Source of the DNA: Nephromyces sp. MM_2019
Lineage: Eukaryota; Apicomplexa; Aconoidasida; Nephromycida
Length of the DNA: 64,000 nucleotides
Direction: 5' to 3'
NCBI GenBank assembly: GCA_015657535.1
Contig: JADHZB010001263.1
Coordinates: 62,001-126,000, forward strand
A program made the translations under genes and the position numbers. How positions within the stretch are numbered: the stretch's first letter is position 1; every line of letters starts with the position of its first letter. Positions 57,290-64,000 of this stretch are shown here, one piece after another. The notes under the pieces are model-generated. The model was not told the DNA's origin. It saw only the letters and a program-made list of their open reading frames with translations, and made no database searches.

Positions 57290-58935
57290 TCAAAATTCTA
57301 AGCAAACCTCGGAAAAACATACTTATCCGCAGAACAGGCAGAAATTCAGCATATCCCACGAAATACACCCCAACATAGACGCAAATACACATGAGCGGCT
57401 GAGCACTTGAGCAGCAGCAAGTTGAGTAATAGCTCTGGCCCTACCTCTGAAATGGTTGCACAACTTCGCTCTATAATTCACATCGCTTCCCAAGGAAAAA
57501 AGAGAAAGCCTGCGGGAAAACTACCGAGATAGACGCATACGCACCCTTTGTATAACTTCACGTACCACCAAACAAAAATAGCTACGCCGAATAATCAAAG
57601 CAAACCCATGTAAATTCCGTATTATACCTATTCAGAACTTATCATGATGACCTTGGATGATCAAAAAATTATTATCGCTTCGGTTCTAGCACTAAATTTC
57701 ATTTTGAAATGCCCCCTCGAATTAATGAACTACTAAGCGGGTTTAAATAAGCATGCAATGCAGAAAATCAAGATTTTGCAAACTTCCAACGCATCCGCCT
57801 CTTCAAAAACTTTTTTTCTCAATTGTATGTCCAACCGCGAATATTTTCAAGCTAGCAACTTTTGTAGAATTACGTGGTTTTCATGACGTAACTCATCATT
57901 AAGTGTTCGCTTGCCCGCATATTTTCTTGCAATTTGTAATTAACGTGTTAAACTATGCTTTCTCTGTTTAAATCAAGGGTTCTTTGAGACTCACAATTTA
58001 AATACCAAAATTGCATGATTGATGGGCAACGTTACAGCGGTCATCTTTACAAAGCATTACAATTGTATATCCTAGCGCCGCGCATGTGAATCTCTAGGTT
58101 TTTATTAAATTTAATTCTCTTGCTTCTGCCTCCATTGTTTCATGTATGCCAAAAGTTATCAATATTTACTTTCAATTCATTAAAACTGAAATTATCTTTG
58201 CTATAATGATTCCAAAGTAGGTGTAAAATAAAATCTTCTTGCTCAATATTGCGCATAATCTCATAAACACCCATTTAACTACCCCATCTTCATGAGTACC
58301 AGCAATGAGTAGTACACCTTATAAGTTCAAAACTTAAAGTCCTTATTAACAAGGCTATTACTCACTTCCTGTCGTGATTTTCCGCCTAAATCGACAATAA
58401 TTATCACCCGCAGCATTAAATTTGGGCTCTTAAACAAGTTAGGCACGCCGAATTTCATTCTACCATGGTCACATATTTTTAAACTGTATTAGAAATACAT
58501 ACAATTTCATAATTTCTGCCATGACTGTAGCACAAACGAGACTTTGTGGCAAAATGCTTCAATACATCCGTACTGTGTGTGCGCTTCCCACAAGCATTGG
58601 TTTCCATGGTGATATTCCGTCTATCGAACTGAGTGCCTACTTTTTCAAAAAAATTTGAATATTTATATTTGCTAAATTAGCTGTTTTTGATCTAGGCAAA
58701 AATCAATAGCTTCAACTAGAGCTAGTCTTTCGTTACTACTTCATAACAGTACATTACTAATTAAAGCAGCAATTTGTGTGCACTAATTCGAGAAGTCCTG
58801 CACAGTTGCGCTATAGCCAGAAATATCGTAATGTTGGGCCAAAAGGTGGAAACTTAGAAAAAACTGCGTTCATCCCCACCAAGAAGCAGATTAAAACCTG
58901 TGAATGTCACGCTATTACTCCTAGCTCGTTCATGA
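57290..58935. other. No gene seen
   Basis: AT-rich, A-biased on the top strand, with stops in all frames at short intervals and no convincing exon. By strand bias it is probably intron or flank of minus-strand genes. Confidence 0.4.
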
Positions 58936-59098
58936 AACCGCGGCTGTATAGAGTTTTATTACTAATTGATGCTCCCAAAAGCACGAGCGCATTGTATAAG
59001 CAAGAATACTGTTTATGCTAATCTGTACAAAACTAGGTCTTGACCCTATTTTCGGAATCAATTCAACCCCAGAACCTGCGGCGCGCAGAGCTGATTTT
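58936..59098 (-). CDS. Candidate exon, unknown
   Basis: About 50 open codons on the minus strand read SALRAAGSGVELIPKIGSRP, then SFVQISINSILAYTMRSCFW, to a TGA. An AATCAG acceptor precedes them. Plus-strand frames (58776-59021 and 59015-59197) overlap and are alternatives. No family recognised. Confidence 0.25.
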
Positions 59099-59466
59099 GA
59101 TCACGCCATTACCACACGTTACATAGAGATTCCGAAATGCAAGCAGATTTGCTGCGTAATAAAAAAACGTGAAACTCGAATGGTAACAGCCAGCTAGAGG
59201 CACGCTGTGAGCATTTCTAAGATTCATGGACCGAGAAATATTGAAAAAGTTTTAAGCGGAATGAGGGCATACAAAATACTTCCGACAGAAAAAATTAGAA
59301 GCGCAGTCCATAAAACATGATCCTCCATTACTAACATATTATTCCCTATTACAAATATACCAGCTAGAACAAGCGGATGGAGAATAATATCAAATCCCTC
59401 AGGAGGGGTTTTGAATAGTGTCAGGAGTATTACCTGCTATGGACAGCTTGAGTATTCAAAGTTTAC

Positions 59467-59603
59467 TAAAAATAATAACGGAAGCACAGCACCTTGGCCC
59501 CTAACCATCATCGAACACACATCATCGACAAAAATCGAGATATTTCAGCGCTGCTCATATCATCTAAAAAGGATGATGAGAAAAGTGCTGTACTGCCCAA
59601 AAG
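59467..59603 (-). CDS. Candidate exon pair, unknown
   Basis: After a TTTGCAG acceptor, 59603-59521 reads LLGSTALFSSSFLDDMSSAE, then ISRFLSM. The frame resumes at 59500-59467 as GQGAVLPLLFL before a GTAAAC donor. The join would require a 20-nt intron (gtgtgttcgatgatggttag). Each half looks coding on its own; the tiny intron is the doubtful part. The plus-strand frame 59411-59626 overlaps. Confidence 0.3.
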
Positions 59604-59626
59604 CTGCAAAGAAGTCTGGTAACTAA

Positions 59627-61565
59627 CCTACGTACTGCAAATTTATATTATACTCTGATTTTCAGAACTACTAAGCTCCCTCATAGTATGTTGCGCCTTT
59701 TATAAACAACACATAAGTATAGCGCATACATATTATTAATACTGATAACTGCTCCTGTAGCAGCATCCCTAAACCAAAAATATCTAGTGGACTGTAATTC
59801 ATGTCGAATTTGATTTAAAAAGACCTACCAGTGCGAGAAAAAAACACACACAACCACACAAACTACTAGATTATTAGTCTTTTCCGCTAGCAATTTTAAA
59901 AAATTTTATGTAATACCATTCGCGACTATCACATGAAGGACTCCTCTATGCTATCAATATTAATTTCTTAACTTCTAAGGTTTTAGCCACTAATTGTACA
60001 CGATAATACTGCTGGTAAATTAAGTTCAGCCTGAGATATCATGGGAGCTGCAAAAATTTAAGTCACCCTCTCCACAGCAATATTAGAGAGTTTTACAATT
60101 TTTAACTATGCCCCCTTACATCTGCCTCGTTATTTTTCTTTTCCGCAGCTTACACAGCAAATCAAAAGGTGAAAATAGAGTTTTAGCGAGGAGAGCAAAA
60201 CGCATGCACCTTGTGCAGCGGTGACTTTAACACTAGGATAAAATACAAGAGTTAATAGTACTAGACACCCCTAGCGAATTCCAACTTTTTGTTTTTACAA
60301 CATTACAATCTATCTCCAGTAGCAAAGTTAATCTCTCTTTTGTAAAAAAAACCCTAATTAACACAAAAATGTCGTTTTCTCTCTTCAAGTCATCAACAGT
60401 ACAGGCAATCCACAATCAGCTGTCCAAAATTAGGGAAAGTCAGACGCAGATAAGACGTATGATTATTTACTGTATACATTAATTCCATCTGCACCGGCAG
60501 CACCTATAATACTAAAATAGCAAAGAGAAGTCACCTAGCAATAAATAAGCTCGGATTTCCCAACCTTGGGAGACTACTGGTAAAAATAGCTTATTTTTGG
60601 CAGTATAGAAAATCCATACAGCCATACTTAAAAGCTCGAAGAGCGGTGCTTCTCGTATACTCTCCTATATAAAGTAGCTTGATATGTGCTCGAGAACAGG
60701 ACTGCGTATTGCCTTTACGCTGCAAGGAGCAACAATCAGTTATACTACCATTAAAAATTCACTTTAACAATCAATGGTCCCAGTCAAACTTTCACACACA
60801 CACACGTATTCTGAATTAGTACAAAACTCACACATGTTTCAGTCTAGCTGCAGCCAAAAAAAACAGTCTCCTCCAATTACTTAAGCCTTTTCAGGTGTGT
60901 TTTTCCATATACCTAGCATTCATATACAAGCTCTCCCCCAGCGAATGCAGCAAATCCGTCAAGAGAGACTTTAAGACATAATCTATACTTTCTATACCAT
61001 AAAATCATTGTACCTAGTCTCTCAGAATATAGATTTACTTTACTCATTAGATCATGGCATCCAGCCCGCTAAATAGCTTTTATTTTTAAAAAACAAAAGT
61101 GGCTTCGTAATCTAAAACTCCAACTCTCATTTTGATTCATATAAGTTACCGAGCGACGAGATAATAGTGATAAAATTTGACTCCCATCGAGCTCTAAAGT
61201 GAATCTTTCCTATTAAATAGCAGCAAAATCTACTTGCTTTCGCACACTGTTTTTATCACAGTATAAATTTCCGCTGGGAGCAGCAAATAATATCGCAAAA
61301 AGCGAATTTCTTCTACTAGAATAGCTATTTTAAGCTAGCATCATCCAGTACTCCGCTTTTGATGAAGTATCATTAAGCTTGAATCGAATAAAAAACTTGC
61401 GTTTTTACTCTTCCTCGAAAGGTAAGCATATGAACAGCACCAACATCGTCAGAACTATTAATAACACCACGTGATATTTCGCTATTAGCTTACTCAATGT
61501 ATTTAGCCACAGAGGGATTTCATTCAGGAAGCAGAATGGATAACATCACATTCGATCCTCAATCT
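59627..61565. other. No gene seen
   Basis: A-biased, AT-rich DNA with CA runs at about 59845-59862 and 60794-60808. The minus frame 60233-60415 has a stretch TVDDLKRENDIF that could be an exon, but no acceptor fits. The rest is probably intergenic or intronic for minus-strand genes. Confidence 0.35.
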
Positions 61566-63143
61566 TCATCGAAACGGGCGACCTTGAATCTGAGCACTGC
61601 TTACATCGGAGGGAGGAACCACAGCAGCAGGGATAAGTTTTCCTTGTTGCTGTGCATGTTGCATTGGGAGGTTTACGAGGCCCGAAGGTAGCATAGCTTC
61701 CCTGGTGATCGGCGTGGCTGCTGCATCGCTTGAGCCCTGAATTTCAACGTAGCTGCCGGGAATTTGAGGATTCCAGGTATGGCTAAGCTGGGTGTTTAGA
61801 GAGTTTCCTTGAGCTTGTAAAGCAAGCTTCCAAGCCTGCAACTGCTTCTGGTAAGCTTGAGCCATTTGAGCCTGATCAGATGATTAGGATATAAGCTCAA
61901 TGTTTTGGAGTTATATATCAGGGAAGTTAAGAATAGGAAGAGGGAAAATTGGGACAAAAAAAAAAGTGGGATTTGGAAAGAAACGTGAAAAAGTCAAAAA
62001 TATGCAGAAGCTCAGGTTCTAAACAGAGTCCTACACATAAAAACCACACACACATATACACACAACAATACAAACACACACTACAGCGCTTTTAGGAAAC
62101 TTCTTCGCATCATTATATCTTAAACAAGACACACTGAAGGAAGGGATTAAAACATGAAAATTTAATCGCATGAGGCCGTAGTGCGATGGAAATTTCGCAA
62201 ATTTTTTTGAAGACCGTAAACTACAAGGAGAGTTTACCCATTCAAGCAATGATGACTATAGAAATAAGAAAAAAGCCACTATAAACACTCATTTTAAAAG
62301 CTTCACACAAGCTTCATATACGGGAAAAATACAGCCAGCGAAAAATTTTGGTATTCCAAACAAAAAACTCCCAAAAACATCAGAAGAATGGAAAGCAAAG
62401 ACTTTCTCAATCACTCACCTGCGGCTGAAGCTGAGCAGCTTGCTGCTGCTCTCTTAGAGCTCCAAAGTACCATTGCTGCAGTAACTGAGGATAAAAGAGC
62501 TGCTGCTGAGTACCCAGTGGATTATATGCTTGAGTCCATGACTGCAGGATAAACACACACAATTGACGGGCCTAAGGATATATAGCGGAAACGCTAGTAT
62601 CACAGAAGCGCCATGATTCAGGCCTATGTAGGTCTTCTCTATCAAATGAGTACAAGATAACCAGGAGAGACAGGATAGAGGGGAATTCCATAAGATGTAT
62701 TAGACTGGCCAACAATACACTAAAAAATAGAGAGTTGAAGTTTTAAAAACCAAGAAAATCATGCACACAAACAGAATTGGAGGGCTGCAGCCTTTGCTGA
62801 CAGATTAATAGGGTAATTTTAACTCACATATGCGAATATTTCAGTCATGACGAGTTGCATTCTACACTTTAAGAAACACACACAATGAATGGCTCTTGAT
62901 ATACATTTAATATATTCAAAAAATATAAAATTAAAATCGGGAGTTGGTAAAACAGGTTATGTGAAACAACACAAGGCTATACAAGGAGGTTCAACATGAA
63001 AAGAATCCAAATAGGGCTCGAGTAATAACTCAAAAATTCCACCAATTACACTGCAGGCAGGATACCAAGGAGCTGCAAACTAACCTGAAGATCCGGAGGT
63101 ACTCCCATCACATTAGGAGAGTTATAAGCGATTGCACCCTCCG
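61566..63143 (-). CDS. Gln-rich protein, C-terminal three exons (5' part not resolved)
   Basis: Exons 63143-63085, 62541-62419 and 61871-61566 join in phase and end at a TGA (61566-61568), giving about 161 residues of C-terminus. They read GAIAYNSPNVMGVPPDLQ, then AYNPLGTQQQLFYPQLLQQW, a run of Gln/Ala (REQQQAAQLQPQAQMAQAYQ), then a Pro/Gln/Ser-rich end closing IQGRPFR. There is no folded domain in this part. Such Gln-, Tyr- and Pro-rich tails are common behind RRM or KH domains in RNA-binding proteins and in transcriptional co-regulators, so an RNA-associated role is a guess only. Upstream exons lie at 63144-64000 or beyond the right edge. All three donors and acceptors are consensus (CAG/GTGAGT, CAG/GTTAGT). 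Confidence 0.75.
62035..62085. repeat. CA-rich microsatellite in an intron
   Basis: Runs of cacacacacatatacacac lie in the intron between exons 62541-62419 and 61871-61566 of the Gln-rich gene. On the sense strand they read GT. Confidence 0.75.
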
Positions 63144-64000
63144 CTGTGAAAGTCGAGAAATATCAGAGTTTACAAGGATGAAAATCTTCAAAAAAATCAA
63201 CAGTCATAGTTGGAAGAAACGACGTATATCTCTAGCAAAACTTTATTCAAGCTAAAGAAGCATGCAGAGATTATCGAATCAAACTGTATATTTTTGAGAA
63301 AAAAGCAAAGACTAGGACAGAGAATGAATGTTTAGGGAAAGCTTGATCAGCATACTTTAGCCTGTGTAATGCTGTAGTATGTGCGAAAGCATAAACGCTC
63401 AGCCTAATTGCCCCCCTATGTGCCACCTGTGTGTGCACCTATGAAAAACTATCACAGGGCTCTATAAATTTGAAAAAAAAGTACAGAAAGCAGAGAACAG
63501 TGCAAGAAAATACGAGAAACACACACAAAAACAGACACAAACACGTAAGAACGCCCCAAAACCGGCAAAAAAATACACAAACACAAAAACACACACACAA
63601 GCACACAAACAAACACGCCCCAAAACCGGTATACACAGCTTTTAAAAACTTTCAACACAAGCTAAATGGTGTGTGGCTTCACAAGTGACTTGTAAACAGT
63701 GATAGCTTTCCCAGCTCAAACTATGTAGGTAATTGCTTAAATTCACACCTTTTCGGAGCATTTTGTATCTTCAAATAAAGCAGAGATTAAAGTAAAAAAA
63801 AATCATTTTTTATCCCTTTGCAATGAATTACATTCGAAGATGAAAATACTAGGGAGTGGAATCTTCAATTTCACTAGGAAAGATGTGTAAAGTAGACAGA
63901 AATCGCAGGTGAATCTACAATCACCGTCATTCATTCAATTCCAGCTATAAGCTATACTTTATCTTCATGCATTGCAAAAAAAACTCAGTTAGCCAACAAA
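63144..64000. other. Upstream part of the Gln-rich gene, exons not resolved
   Basis: Non-coding-looking DNA with a long CA-rich low-complexity tract. A short minus segment near 63765-63745 (IQNAPK before GTGTGA) could be a tiny exon, but I cannot join it to the exon at 63143. The protein must continue upstream, probably beyond the right edge. Confidence 0.4.
63515..63660. repeat. CA/CAAA-rich tract with an embedded 15-nt direct repeat
   Basis: Runs of acacaaacac type fill the segment. The GC-rich word acgccccaaaaccgg occurs exactly twice, at 63551-63565 and 63615-63629, suggesting duplication of a roughly 64-nt block. Non-coding. Confidence 0.8.

Noticed and set aside
63431..63688. Open frames on both strands through the CA-rich tract, including a Cys/Val/Phe-rich one
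   Set aside because: These are products of a dinucleotide-like repeat: alternating CA/GT reads as Thr-His or Cys-Val in every frame.
1..64000. Transposon, retroelement, viral or CRISPR content
   Set aside because: I saw no reverse transcriptase, transposase, integrase or capsid motifs, no long terminal repeats and no regularly spaced repeat array.

Overview
The window looks like nuclear DNA of an intron-rich, AT-rich eukaryote, most likely a protist. Coding sequence is broken into short exons (about 40 to 560 nt) with GT-AG introns, mostly 150-1400 nt and pyrimidine-rich on the sense strand. There are no operons, ribosome-binding sites or bacterial genes. I considered an apicomplexan or other alveolate, but nothing in the sequence proves the lineage. 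I recognised no tRNA, rRNA, CRISPR array or transposase gene. Simple open reading frames mislead here; the models below were joined by hand from splice signals and reading phase.

Layout, left to right. (1) 2802-3763, minus: first two exons of a TRMT61-type tRNA m1A58 methyltransferase, the rest unseen or off the left edge. (2) 4174-4756, minus: a possible 93-residue protein. (3) 7759-13093, minus: a 12-exon gene of unknown function with a KOW-like segment, lying in a very AT-rich tract; one intron holds a perfect 29-bp hairpin. (4) 14.5-19.3 kb, minus: scattered short exon candidates. (5) 21849-27564, plus: an eight-exon, 381-residue type II membrane protein with a dual-specificity-phosphatase-like domain whose catalytic loop is destroyed, then a Ser/Thr-rich mucin-like tail. 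This is the most interesting gene. (6) 28549-29912, plus: three candidate exons of another protein. (7) 30.1-30.9 kb, minus: candidate exons. (8) 32932-37250, minus: a nine-exon, 448-residue tectonin-type beta-propeller protein. (9) 38.9-43.0 kb, minus: several small or partial candidates. (10) 44871-53477, plus: an eleven-exon WDR55-type WD40 protein, well supported along its whole length. (11) 53.7-61 kb: candidate exons, mostly minus, and one possible 101-residue plus-strand protein. (12) 61566-63143 and beyond, minus: 3' end of a Gln-rich protein.

Four models (5, 8, 10, 3) rest on long chains of phase-compatible exons. Models 5 and 8 give an uninterrupted reading frame from ATG to stop, while 10 needs one unusual splice junction. 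Model 3 has neither its start nor its end. The small models should be read as hypotheses. Gene functions are diverse (tRNA modification, ribosome-biogenesis WD40, tectonin propeller, secretory-pathway pseudophosphatase, putative RNA-associated Gln-rich protein) and there is no sign of functional clustering. Sense strands are T-rich in their introns, so the T/A skew of the top strand is a useful guide to gene direction.
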